A DNA stretch of 64,000 nt from Nitrosomonas sp. Nm34 (lineage in GTDB: Bacteria; Pseudomonadota; Gammaproteobacteria; Burkholderiales; Nitrosomonadaceae): the NCBI RefSeq assembly GCF_900113925.1, contig NZ_FORD01000012.1, positions 27,673-91,672 on the forward strand, in the 5' to 3' direction. A model generated the notes under the pieces. It saw only the letters and a program-made list of their open reading frames with translations, was not told the DNA's origin and made no database searches. Of this stretch, positions 37,074-44,921 are shown piece by piece (the stretch's first letter is position 1; each line of letters opens with the position of its first letter). The translations under genes were made by a program, and so were the position numbers.

Positions 37074-37697
37074 TTATGTTGAGGTGTTTAATCCACTTTC
37101 ATAGGCAATACGTGCAAGATCAAGCAAATTGATTGCGCCTGTCTTGTGCATGATATTGGATCGGTGAATTTCTACCGTGCGAAAGCTGATACCAAGACGA
37201 GATGCAATCTCCTTGTTGTGGTATCCCTGAATAGCAATCATCATAACTTCATGCTCACGTTTCGTGAGGCTTGCCAAGCGTGATAGCGCATCCTGATTAT
37301 GTTTATTCGCTTCTATTAGCTTTTCGCTTTCCAGAAAAGCTGATTGAACAGAGGCAAGAAGTTTTACGCGAGTAATGGGTTTGGTGAGAAAATCGATTGC
37401 ACCCGCTTTGATTGCTCTGACACTCATAGGAATATCACCATGCCCAGTAAGAAATATAATGGGCATTATATTTTTACAATTTAAGAGTTTTTCCTGAAGC
37501 TGCAAGCCACCTATTCCGGGCATGCGTACATCAAGAATAATACAACCTTTGTGACCAGGTTGATAAGCATTAAGAAAGGTTTCAGCATTTTCAAAAGTTT
37601 GCACACAGATTCCTTCCTGCTTGAGTAGAAGAGCCAAAGAATCTCTTACTGCTGGCTCATCATCCACGATAAAAACAATGAAGTGTTGAGAGATCAT
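37074..37697 (-). CDS. FixJ/NarL-type response regulator
   Basis: A 207-residue two-component response regulator. The receiver domain (1-120) has FIVDDEPAVRDSL, phosphoacceptor Asp56 in CIILDVRMPG, the Thr of FLTGHGD and Lys in FLTKPI. A LuxR-type helix-turn-helix (140-200) reads LTKREHEVMMIAIQGYHNKEIASRLGISFRTVEIHRSNIMHK. These are the hallmarks of FixJ-class activators. Its start codon overlaps the stop of the kinase gene upstream (ATGA), so kinase and regulator are translated together. Sites of the TACGT-N6-ACGTA type flank the pair and are its likely targets. The regulator resembles those that run oxygen- or stress-dependent regulons in rhizobia and Burkholderia; the signal here is unknown. 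Confidence 0.92.
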   Translation of the reverse strand: MISQHFIVFIVDDEPAVRDSLALLLKQEGICVQTFENAETFLNAYQPGHKGCIILDVRMPGIGGLQLQEKLLNCKNIMPIIFLTGHGDIPMSVRAIKAGAIDFLTKPITRVKLLASVQSAFLESEKLIEANKHNQDALSRLASLTKREHEVMMIAIQGYHNKEIASRLGISFRTVEIHRSNIMHKTGAINLLDLARIAYESGLNTST

Positions 37698-39190
37698 GAT
37701 GCAAAAGGTAGTGTGAAGTTAAATTTGGCACCCTCCTTGGTATCAGGATCAAGCCAGAGTTGACCGCCATTAGCCTCAATGAGGGCGCGACTGATCGACA
37801 ATCCCATGCCGATGCCGGTTGGTTTTGTTGTGAAGAAAGGATCAAAAATATACCGGACTATTTCTTGATCAATACCAGGGCCAGTATTAAGTACTGAGAC
37901 CATGGCTAAGTTTTTTTCGTTCAATATGCTGATGGCAATCGTAATTGCGGGAGATGAGACATTCGCTGCGCGCATTGATTCCACAGCATTTATCAATAGA
38001 TTTACCAGGGTTTTTTGTATATGAAGACGATTGGCAAGCACTGCAGGGAGGTTAGATTCCAAATGTAACACGTGATGAAAATCGTTATAGCCTTCGCTGT
38101 GGGCAATTTTTAAAGCATCCGTTACCACTTCATTCAGACTGAGTTTTTCAGTAACCATTTCTCCTTTTTGCAGAAAGGCAACCAGTTCGTGCAGTCTGCG
38201 ACCAGCATGCTGAGATTGTTTGACGCAGTTTTCAAGCATCTGTCTTACTTCGTCGATATTGAAAGCCTTGCTTTCCATAGCACGCAATGTGACCTCACTG
38301 TATGCAGAAATTGCAGTAAGCGGTTGATTTAGCTCATGGGCAATGGCAGAAGCCGTATGAATCGCTACTTGCTGCTTAAAAAGTACTTCTGATTCAGCAC
38401 GCTGCATTTGAAGTTCTTTCTCGAGTGTTTTGCGTTTAGTGATATCGCGTGCCATGCCGACAAGGCGATTTGCACGCCTTATTTCAAAGTGGACTTGCCC
38501 AGTTATGGTGATCCAACGCTCAAATCCATCAGCAGCATTAATAACACGAAATTCTGCAAGGTAGTGGCCATCACCAGCAGGATCCATGGCTTTCTCAAAA
38601 GCGGCTTGGTGAGTGGCATAATCTTTGGGATGAATCGCGCGGATAAACTTATCATAAGTCATGATTTCCTCAGTTCCGCAACCCCAGAGCTCGCGCATCC
38701 GTTTATCAATGTGTATGACGTTGTTTTCGAAATCGATATCAAGAACGCCCAATGCTGCTGCTTGTTTGGCTAGCCACAATCGCTCTTCACTAACTTTCAG
38801 TGCGACTTCTGCTTGACGACGTCGATCACTGATATTCAGCGTGATCAAAATATAAAGTTGATCGTGGGCTGTCAGGGGATTCAGACCAATATTTACCTTC
38901 AGCTCCTGTTTGTCATGAGTTAAGACAACCAGTGTTCTATCATTTCCTATGTCGCGTTCCCATGGCTTGCCGAGATAAACTTCTCGGTAGTACTGATAAA
39001 GATCCTGATAGTGAGGAGATATGAGTTCTTCGATCGCGAGACCGCAAAGTTCATGATCTACATAACCGAATAGCTGTTGCGCGGCCACATTTGTTAGCAC
39101 AATGTGATCCGAATCATCGATTAACAATATAGCATCTGATACTGCATTGAGCAGTGTCTGAAAGCTTAGCCCTGTAAATGAGTCAATCAT
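37694..39190 (-). CDS. PAS-PAS sensor histidine kinase (FixL-like)
   Basis: A 498-residue soluble sensor kinase without membrane segments. There are two PAS domains (about 10-120 and 130-255, the second ending in the PAC motif RLVGMARDITKRK). The HisKA box is ASAIAHELNQPLTAISAY with phospho-His near residue 285. The ATPase domain has the N box NLLINAVESM and the G boxes LNTGPGI and GIGMGLSISR. ELNQPLTAI is typical of FixL-class kinases. The first PAS aligns with FixL, but the proximal heme His of RHDGYI is not matched (here LYQYY), so heme-based oxygen sensing is doubtful. A TTG at 39193 precedes ATG 39190. A motif site lies 106 bp upstream, suggesting autoregulation. Confidence 0.9.
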   Translation of the reverse strand: MIDSFTGLSFQTLLNAVSDAILLIDDSDHIVLTNVAAQQLFGYVDHELCGLAIEELISPHYQDLYQYYREVYLGKPWERDIGNDRTLVVLTHDKQELKVNIGLNPLTAHDQLYILITLNISDRRRQAEVALKVSEERLWLAKQAAALGVLDIDFENNVIHIDKRMRELWGCGTEEIMTYDKFIRAIHPKDYATHQAAFEKAMDPAGDGHYLAEFRVINAADGFERWITITGQVHFEIRRANRLVGMARDITKRKTLEKELQMQRAESEVLFKQQVAIHTASAIAHELNQPLTAISAYSEVTLRAMESKAFNIDEVRQMLENCVKQSQHAGRRLHELVAFLQKGEMVTEKLSLNEVVTDALKIAHSEGYNDFHHVLHLESNLPAVLANRLHIQKTLVNLLINAVESMRAANVSSPAITIAISILNEKNLAMVSVLNTGPGIDQEIVRYIFDPFFTTKPTGIGMGLSISRALIEANGGQLWLDPDTKEGAKFNFTLPFAS

Positions 39191-39295
39191 CAATCACAGT
39201 ATATTTAAAAATGATTTGTATACTGAATAAGCTACAGTCTACGACAAAAAAATAGCTTTAGTCTATCAATCAATACCATAATAAGAAAATATTTA

Positions 39296-39311
39296 TACGT
39301 GTTTGTACGTA
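39296..39311. promoter_or_regulatory. TACGT-N6-ACGTA motif, site 4 (kinase and lipoprotein promoters)
   Basis: TACGTGTTTGTACGTA lies 106 bp from the kinase start on one side and 177 bp from the lipoprotein pseudogene on the other. The flank TTTAACCC...TTTTTTCGATAGATTA is also shared with site 5 (TTTAATCA...TTTTTCGATAAATTG), implying a conserved promoter of about 50 bp. Confidence 0.6.
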
Positions 39312-39487
39312 TTTAACCCTTTCTTTTTTTTCGATAGATTATTACTAGTAGTAAGCTTTGCGAATTTAGAATTATTATTAAGTTTAAAAAGTTGAATATA
39401 TGAATGCAGATGAAATGTGTGATAGCTGTGGTAATCGGAAGCTAAATCACTTTCTTAAGCTTTTATTATGTTATAAAGGAGAAGGAA

Positions 39488-39728
39488 ATGAAATATATAT
39501 GTTGTTGCCTTCGTATCTTTGGCTCCTGCCGCTTGAGGTGAACCAAAGCAAGAGAAATCTTCTCCTGGCGCTGAAATAGAAAATAAAGCGGCCGCAGAGA
39601 GAACTAGGCCTGCCGCCGCTGAATCATCTGCTCCTCAAACAAAAACTGACACTGAAAAGATGGAAGAATTAGAGGAGCCATCTATTCCTGCTGACACTGA
39701 AGATCCGTTGATTCCACACGCTAAATAA
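39488..39728 (+). pseudogene. broken small lipoprotein gene
   Basis: ATG 39488 follows an excellent AAAGGAGAAGGAA, but the frame closes after 17 codons. Shifting the frame inside the run ATATATATG gives YVVAFVSLAPAA, then TGA, then GEPKQEKSSPGAEIENKAAA and a Glu/Ala/Pro-rich tail ending DTEDPLIPHAK with TAA at 39726. This is a lipoprotein signal peptide in which the lipobox Cys codon is TGA and one TA unit appears lost after codon 3. Two lesions mark it as a pseudogene or a sequencing problem. The mature part (about 65 residues) is hydrophilic. It sits downstream of motif site 4. Confidence 0.65.
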
Positions 39729-39779
39729 GCGGCGTGCATTGCTTCAATCTAGCTTCAATCTAATTAGAAAATCAATCAG

Positions 39780-39882
39780 TCTCCGCATAATTGACCTTTT
39801 TGGAGAGTTTGGTTTTTTTAAGTCACTGGTTTTATGAGTTACACATACAGAGAAACACTCTAAAAACACAGTTATGCGGAGG
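39780..39882 (+). repeat. MITE-like element family 3, copy A
   Basis: About 103 bp with inverted ends CTCCGCATAATTG and CAGTTATGCGGAG. It shares GGTTTTATGAGT-ACACATACAGAGAAA-ACTCTAAAAAC with the reverse-oriented copy at 51402-51498. It ends 30 bp before the CBS-protein start codon. Confidence 0.75.
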
Positions 39883-39912
39883 TTTCTTAATTATAGACAA
39901 GAGGTGAATAAA

Positions 39913-40365
39913 ATGCCTATAGGTGAATTTTGTAAACGTGAAGTCGTCGTTGCTCAACGTGATGATACTGTCTTACAGGCAGCTAAGCTGATGCGCCAGC
40001 ACCATGTTGGAGATGTGATGGTAATCGATGATGGGGGAGAAGGGAAACGAGTGCCGGTCGGTATAGTGACTGACCGTGATTTGGTCATGGAAGTTATTGC
40101 ACCAGAACTCGATACCAATGTTATCACTGTTGGTGATATTATGGTCTCTGATTTTGCTAGCGTAAAGGAAAATACGGGTGTATTTGAATCAATTCAATAT
40201 ATGCGGGTCAAGGGGGTGCGTCGCTTGCCAGTAGTAGATGATAATAATATGCTGATCGGTATTGTTACGCTCGATGACTTATTAGGGTTACTGTCTGAGG
40301 AACTCGATGCACTTGTTAAACTCATGGCACACGAGCAGCAAAAGGAAGCGGGTATTCGCCGCTAG
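39913..40365 (+). CDS. tandem CBS-domain protein
   Basis: A 150-residue protein made of two CBS motifs (about 1-65 and 70-130). CBS pairs bind adenosine nucleotides and act as energy sensors; stand-alone pairs are frequent in dormancy and low-oxygen regulons. Motif features are VLQAAKLMRQHHVGDVMVID, PVGIVTDRDLVMEVI, VGDIMVSDFASVKENTGV and RRLPVVDDNNMLIGIVTLDDL. ATG 39913 is used: GAGGTG lies six bases upstream, whereas the earlier ATG 39874 falls inside the family 3 repeat. The HPF-cold-shock gene follows after 36 bp, so an operon is likely. Confidence 0.9.
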   Translation: MPIGEFCKREVVVAQRDDTVLQAAKLMRQHHVGDVMVIDDGGEGKRVPVGIVTDRDLVMEVIAPELDTNVITVGDIMVSDFASVKENTGVFESIQYMRVKGVRRLPVVDDNNMLIGIVTLDDLLGLLSEELDALVKLMAHEQQKEAGIRR

Positions 40366-40401
40366 TAATTAAAGATCAACTATGGAAGGAGAACAAGAAT
40401 T

Positions 40402-40950
40402 ATGCAAAGCCCACTACAAATCACCATACGCGATATATCTTCTTCCGATGCACTAGAAGCGCATATTCGCGACAAAGTGGAAAAGCTCGAAAACTTTTTT
40501 GATCGCATTGTTTCCTGCCATGTAGTAGTTGAAATGCCGCATAAGCATCATCATCAAGGGAAGGAGTTCAATGTCCGCATCAATATCGGTGTGCCCGGCA
40601 ACGATATTGTGGTTAACCGCGATCATCACGAAGATCCCTATGTCGCCTTGCGCGAGGCTTTCGACGCTGCCAAGCGTCAGCTTGAGGATCATGCACGTCG
40701 AATGCAGCTTAAAACCAAAGCACACGCTGCTGATCAGATTGGACACGTTGCGCGTATCTTTTATGAAGAAGGTTATGGTTTTATTAGAGGACAGGATAGC
40801 GTGGAACGTTATTTTCATCGCGATAATGTCATTGATCCAAGCTTTGAGCTTTTGCAGGAAGGGGATGAAGTCAAATTCATCGAGGAGTTGGGAGCCGAAA
40901 CTCCACAAGCCAAGCGGGTGAGTGCTGGTAAGCATCACTTGCCGGAGTGA
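40402..40950 (+). CDS. HPF/RaiA-type ribosome-binding domain fused to a cold-shock domain
   Basis: A 182-residue fusion. Residues 1-105 match the S30AE/HPF fold (LQITIRDISSSDALEAHIRD, then FFDRIVSCHVVVEMP and DPYVALREAFDAAKRQLEDH), which binds the 30S decoding centre and hibernates ribosomes. Residues 113-178 are a cold-shock/OB domain (GHVARIFYEEGYGFIRGQD, YFHRDNVI, LQEGDEVKFIEE, PQAKRV), an RNA-binding fold. A His-rich loop (HKHHHQGKE) interrupts the HPF part. The predicted action is binding ribosomes or RNA during stress. ATG 40402 follows GAAGGAGAACAAGAATT. It is downstream of the CBS gene in the same module as Hsp20 and nitroreductase. Confidence 0.87.
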   Translation: MQSPLQITIRDISSSDALEAHIRDKVEKLENFFDRIVSCHVVVEMPHKHHHQGKEFNVRINIGVPGNDIVVNRDHHEDPYVALREAFDAAKRQLEDHARRMQLKTKAHAADQIGHVARIFYEEGYGFIRGQDSVERYFHRDNVIDPSFELLQEGDEVKFIEELGAETPQAKRVSAGKHHLPE

Positions 40951-41100
40951 GTAGGGGTGAGTGTTATTTGTACACTATCTTATGCCTCGAACGCTGATGC
41001 TTACTGGTACTGTTCTGATGAAGTTACGGCAGCTAAGTGCTCATGTATTTTAGTTTGGTAGAGATTTATGCTGCTTGATTCTGCTTGGGTTCTATTTTAT

Positions 41101-41199
41101 GGGTGTCTCTAAAAATTCATATTTGCGAGCATCCGCTTCACGAATTACCTGCTTACCCCCATTTCATCACAATACTTCGTTGTCCACAAAAATGTTTCC
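41101..41199 (+). repeat. MITE-like element family 2, partial copy
   Basis: GGGTGTCTCTAAAAATTCATATTTGCGAGCATCCGCTTC onwards matches the reverse complement of one side of the 48053-48232 element for about 100 bp. It stops where a family 1 element begins, so the missing part was replaced or displaced by it. Confidence 0.8.
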
Positions 41200-41305
41200 T
41201 TATTCTATTCCACATCAAAAGTGACGGGAAGGCGAGCTGCAGAGAGTATCCATTATACGGCAAGGTAAAGCCGACAAAGTCAGTCTTGATTTGGAAATGG
41301 AATTA
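41200..41305 (+). repeat. MITE-like element family 1, copy E (abutting family 2)
   Basis: Left end TTATTCTATTCCACATCAAAAGTGAC, core GAAGGCGAGCTGCAGAGAGT, right end GTCTTGATTTGGAAATGGAATTA. Both ends are present. It follows a partial family 2 element without a gap, a nested insertion. Confidence 0.85.
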
Positions 41306-41529
41306 GATATTCTCCCTCCATTTCTTGCGCCGCCTGAACAGCAACACAAACACATCCGCAATCTTAGCTTGCTACGCTGTTTTGGCAAGTGAATCTCGAT
41401 GATTTTTGGTTAAACTTTCCCTGAAACCAAGTCCGGTAAATTCCATACGCAACCACCACTATGCTACCCTACCAAATCACCGGTCAGGGATGCTTATGGT
41501 GCAAAGATGCTATGAATTTGAATGAATAG

Positions 41530-41850
41530 GGAAAGCTTCTTCCGCAGCGCCATTTCCGCCTTGCCGAGACCACAGTACCACCCGCTAAGAGTGCTTGTCG
41601 CGCATGGTATTGCTTTTTCCATCACCTATACGCGTGCTCTGCACATCGGTGATGACTCGATTGCAAATTTGTGCCGCGTCGGTCTTGCCCGCTTGCATAG
41701 CGCTTGCGCCGCGGCTTCTGGCGGCGCATAGGTTGCAGGTTGCCACTCATCACCCCTGCCAGTTGGTCTGCATAGAAGTACTGATGGATAGTTTCATGGT
41801 TGATGAACAATTTACCTTCTAGTTCAAGTCGGTCTGATGCCTATCCATAC
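41530..41850 (-). pseudogene. IS30-family transposase remnant
   Basis: On the minus strand LELEGKLFINHETIHQYFYA, then DQLAGVMSGNL and QKPRRKRYASGQDRRGT, matches the central part of IS30 transposases (SHExIYxxIYADKxAG...RKRYGxxDRRG). After a frameshift STRIGDGKSNTM corresponds to RIGDWEGDTV. The rest is not recognisable. The remnant lies between the repeat cluster and the DUF2934 operon. Confidence 0.6.
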
Positions 41851-41996
41851 CCTGTCTACTCATCTTATCCATCCTATTCCGGTCTTCTCGACCAAATAGC
41901 CTGGCTTTGGGTCCTTTATTTACAATCTATTTAGTGATGGGCAGTTTATTGCGAGAATCAAAGAAAATCGGGAAAAAGCCGTTCTGCTGAATGATC

Positions 41997-42012
41997 TACG
42001 TGTTTATACGTA
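41997..42012. promoter_or_regulatory. TACGT-N6-ACGTA motif, site 5 (DUF2934-PAS-Hsp20 promoter)
   Basis: TACGTGTTTATACGTA lies 113 bp before the DUF2934 start. The downstream flank resembles that of site 4 over about 50 bp. Confidence 0.6.
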
Positions 42013-42124
42013 TTTAATCATCTTCTGTTTTTCGATAAATTGATGATTACGGTTTTTATACCGTCACGAAAGATTATACAAATTTTTTACTCAATTAATT
42101 TATTGATTAAACAAGGAGGCAAAG

Positions 42125-42337
42125 GTGGAACCTACTAAACCACTTACCAAGAATACCAGGAAAAAAGTAACGGTTACAGGTAACGAATCTAATGGCGAGC
42201 ATATGCAGGAAGACCGCAATTCTCGTATCGCTATTGCAGCTTATTACAGAGCACAGGAAAGAGGATTCCAACCCGGACATGAACTGGATGATTGGCTGGC
42301 TGCTGAAGCGGAGGTAAACAATGAGTATTACCAGTAA
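42125..42337 (+). CDS. DUF2934 family small protein
   Basis: A 70-residue soluble protein with the DUF2934 core RIAIAAYYRAQERGFQPGHE followed by LDDWLAAEAEV. The family is small, widespread in Proteobacteria and of unknown function, often beside stress genes. The start is GTG 42125, seven bases after AAGGAGG. It overlaps the following PAS gene by 17 bases, so the two are co-translated. Motif site 5 precedes it. Confidence 0.85.
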   Translation: MEPTKPLTKNTRKKVTVTGNESNGEHMQEDRNSRIAIAAYYRAQERGFQPGHELDDWLAAEAEVNNEYYQ

Positions 42338-42716
42338 GGCACTGCTGAGAAATAATTTTACTGCGAAGGCAGAGACTAACGAAAGCGAGTATGTAGTTTT
42401 GATACTTTCTGAAGACGGCATAATTCGTGATTGCAACAAGGCGGGCGCGGATTTATTGGGAGGATGGCCCAAGAATTTGCCAAAACTACATATTTCCAGA
42501 TTATTGCCAAAGCTGGCAGAGATCGATTTGCTAAAAGGAGAGCAGGCTAATCCCTATCTACGTTTTCTTTCACGCATAGGACACCATTTTGAAGTGGTGA
42601 GTATGAGTGGAGTACATTTCGCAGGAAAGCTTTTTTTCAGCGATGTGAAAGATTGTGGTTCACACCGGATGATTATCATGATCTACCCTGTCTATCAAGA
42701 ACATACCTTGCATTGA
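42321..42716 (+). CDS. single-PAS-domain small protein
   Basis: A 131-residue protein that is essentially one PAS-like fold: VVLILSEDGIIRDCNKAGAD, LLGG, HISRLLPKL, the strands HFEVVSMSGVHFAGKLFFSD and a closing MIIMIYPVYQE. There is no output domain, so it may act through partners or be a degenerate sensor. ATG 42321 follows GCGGAGGTAAACA inside the end of DUF2934. Hsp20 starts 40 bp downstream in the same direction. PAS assignment is by pattern and could be wrong in detail. Confidence 0.65.
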   Translation: MSITSKALLRNNFTAKAETNESEYVVLILSEDGIIRDCNKAGADLLGGWPKNLPKLHISRLLPKLAEIDLLKGEQANPYLRFLSRIGHHFEVVSMSGVHFAGKLFFSDVKDCGSHRMIIMIYPVYQEHTLH

Positions 42717-42755
42717 AAAAAACAGAATTTTTTAACCCGGAATAGGAGAATCATC

Positions 42756-43304
42756 ATGGCAGAAGAAAATAAAGAAAATATTCCAGTCTCTACAAATAAA
42801 GAAACAGCAAAAAAAGAAGCAACAAAAGGTGAAGTATCTGCTATGCGTCCAGCCACTGATATAGAACGCTCTTTTACTGAGATGGAACGCGCTTTTGATC
42901 GCTTCTTCCGGCGTGGCTGGCCGTCATTATGGCGATGGGGAGGTGTCCCGGCATGGGATAACCTGTTTGAATTGGAAGCTTCACATTCACCGAAGCTGGA
43001 TGTGATCGATCGAGATAATGACATCCTGGTTCGTGCTGAAATCCCTGGTATAGAGAAGGAAGACCTGAATATTTCTCTTACCGGCAATTTGCTCACGATT
43101 AAAGGTCAATGTGCGAGCGATGTAAAAGAAGAGAAAGGTGATTATCATAGACGCGAAATTTCCAATTTTTCATTCTCTCGTTCAGTTGCATTGCCAGGAG
43201 AAGTGGATACTGCCAAAACGACTGCATCTTTGAAAAGTGGCATTCTAGAAATTACTTTGCCAAAAGCTGAATCTTCAAAGCGACGTAGTATTACTGTGCA
43301 GTAA
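42756..43304 (+). CDS. Hsp20/alpha-crystallin small heat-shock protein
   Basis: A 182-residue ATP-independent holdase. A Lys/Glu-rich N-terminal tail (1-40) and a Trp/Arg-rich segment (FFRRGWPSLWRWGG) precede the alpha-crystallin domain (about 75-178): PKLDVIDRDNDILVRAEIPG, LNISLTGNLLTIKG, FSRSVALPGEVD and the closing ASLKSGILEITLPKAE. ATG 42756 follows GGAATAGGAGAATCATC. It is the last gene of the DUF2934-PAS-Hsp20 group and likely shares the promoter near 42000. Hsp20 is a regular member of FixJ- and DosR-type low-oxygen regulons. Confidence 0.92.
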   Translation: MAEENKENIPVSTNKETAKKEATKGEVSAMRPATDIERSFTEMERAFDRFFRRGWPSLWRWGGVPAWDNLFELEASHSPKLDVIDRDNDILVRAEIPGIEKEDLNISLTGNLLTIKGQCASDVKEEKGDYHRREISNFSFSRSVALPGEVDTAKTTASLKSGILEITLPKAESSKRRSITVQ

Positions 43305-43472
43305 TGACTGAGAGTTACATGAAACTTACATTCACGTATATCGAATATAAGTTTTAACCCATTATCTGCCTCAGTATGCTTAATAGTGCTGTAATGAACA
43401 AAAAACTATCATCCTTTGAAAGGTTGTGTGATTGGAGTCCTATTTTCAACTAACCCATTCAAGGAGTTGATT

Positions 43473-43781
43473 ATGAAACAAGAAATATTAATCCCTTCTA
43501 CTGTGATAAGTATAATCTCGTTGAGTATTGGATTATTTATATTATCGCTTGATCGCATGCAATCGATAGAAGATCTTCGAGCACAAAATCAGAAACAGAT
43601 TATTGAAAATCAATTTATGACGCAGCAGGGATGGCAAACGTCTCGCGATCATGCACAGCCAACAGAGGCTGCAAAAAAGCAAGAACAAATTCGGAAAGAA
43701 CATCACCTGCGCATGAAAGAGCATGCAATGAAACATTATCTTCACAACGATGAATTTAGGAAAGGTGGGGTATGGATGTAA
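43473..43781 (+). CDS. small membrane-anchored protein
   Basis: A 102-residue protein with one N-terminal hydrophobic segment (about residues 6-27, ISTVISIISLSIGLFIL-like) followed by a charged helical tail rich in Gln, Lys and His (QEQIRKEHHLRMKEHAMKHY). No family recognised. ATG 43473 follows AAGGAGTTGATT; the frame is open earlier to 43416, but that start lacks a ribosome-binding site. It probably sits in the membrane with the tail on one side; the many His and Met residues could bind metal, which is speculation. Confidence 0.6.
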   Translation: MKQEILIPSTVISIISLSIGLFILSLDRMQSIEDLRAQNQKQIIENQFMTQQGWQTSRDHAQPTEAAKKQEQIRKEHHLRMKEHAMKHYLHNDEFRKGGVWM

Positions 43782-44018
43782 TAGTCATATTGAATCATAA
43801 GAGTTTTGATAAGTATAATTTTAGATACCTACGAAAACCTTGGCGATTAACCTTATTTAGAGTTGGTAGCGTAGACTATAAAATAGTGAGCTAGTTCTCT
43901 TCCGTGGTGGAATTAAAAATTGTGAAGCATAGCTTGCTGAAAGGATGATACCTTATATGATGGATAGCGTATAGATTAGCCTTGTTATAGTCTCTGCTAT
44001 CACTAAAAGGAAAACATT

Positions 44019-44519
44019 ATGATCCGTAATCCTATTGATGTTGCTAGCCGTGTTAGTCCCGGTTTGTCTGCGTTGATTGAAAGTCGGCTCAATGAGGCAG
44101 ACACTGATCAACCGATAACACTTGCTAGCGTTCGTGCTCTTCTCGTAGGTTTGTTGCCTCCAGCATTTACTGAGACAGAGAATCTGCATCATTTTGATGT
44201 GAATGAATCATTACTTGATGAGTTAGATGCACTGATTGAGGAATTTGGTGAAACTGCCTTAGCCATTGATTTTGTGCAAGATATTGCTAGCGAACCGCTT
44301 TCTCGAGTGATCGAAGCGGTTATGTATAATGAGAATCGGCGGGTTCCGCCAACGCTTGGTGCTGTAAAAGAAGCTATTTTCTCGGGTTTGATCGCTAGTT
44401 TAGTCGGTGATGGCGCGTTGGATGAAGATGAAGACGACGCGCTGCTTGCAGAGATTGATACGCTGATTGCTCGATATGGTGAAGAAGCGCTCGCAGAGAA
44501 TTTTTTACGGTATGAGTGA
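44019..44519 (+). CDS. hypothetical protein with an internal duplication
   Basis: A 166-residue acidic helical protein of no recognised family. It is internally repeated: NESLLDELDALIEEFGETAL (62-81) matches DDALLAEIDTLIARYGEEAL (139-158), and each is preceded by a similar hydrophobic helix (ITLASVRALLVGLLP at 33-47, PTLGAVKEAIFSGLIA at 111-126). So it is two copies of a unit of about 77 residues. ATG 44019 follows AAAAGGAAAACATT. It stands alone after the small membrane protein gene, 237 bp away. Function unknown. Confidence 0.65.
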   Translation: MIRNPIDVASRVSPGLSALIESRLNEADTDQPITLASVRALLVGLLPPAFTETENLHHFDVNESLLDELDALIEEFGETALAIDFVQDIASEPLSRVIEAVMYNENRRVPPTLGAVKEAIFSGLIASLVGDGALDEDEDDALLAEIDTLIARYGEEALAENFLRYE

Positions 44520-44921
44520 CAAACGTTCTGAAATAGTTGCCTTCCTATTTTTCTTATTAAATTATGCCCTCACTCATCCCTTCTATATAGTATAGAGAAA
44601 CCTTAGGGATGACTAAAAGAATTTTTTCATTCCAATTACTTGCAACGATATCTCAAAATAATTTAATAAGCTGTTGAAAAACACTCTATGTTGTCGCTGT
44701 CATTTTAACAATAAGCTGAAAATATTCATTTATCAGATACAAACTCCGCTTTTTTTCCTATTCTTGTCTATCATCAGCTGCCTCGAATACATTTTAAGCA
44801 GCGTATTAATAAGATTAATTTTCTTTCTAGAGTAAATTTTTTAGTAAGAAAATGAACCTTAGTGAAAATTTTAAATCGGATTATTAATTGGTGATGGTTT
44901 ATTTTTTCTGGTTTTCTGAAA
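44520..44921. other. intergenic, no supported feature
   Basis: About 400 bp, AT-rich. CTATATAGTATAG near 44583 is a short palindrome of no clear meaning. No gene seen. Confidence 0.3.

Noticed and set aside
39530..39540. TGA in the lipoprotein frame as selenocysteine
   Set aside because: No selenocysteine insertion structure was evident, the position is a lipobox Cys, and the frame also has a separate shift near its start.
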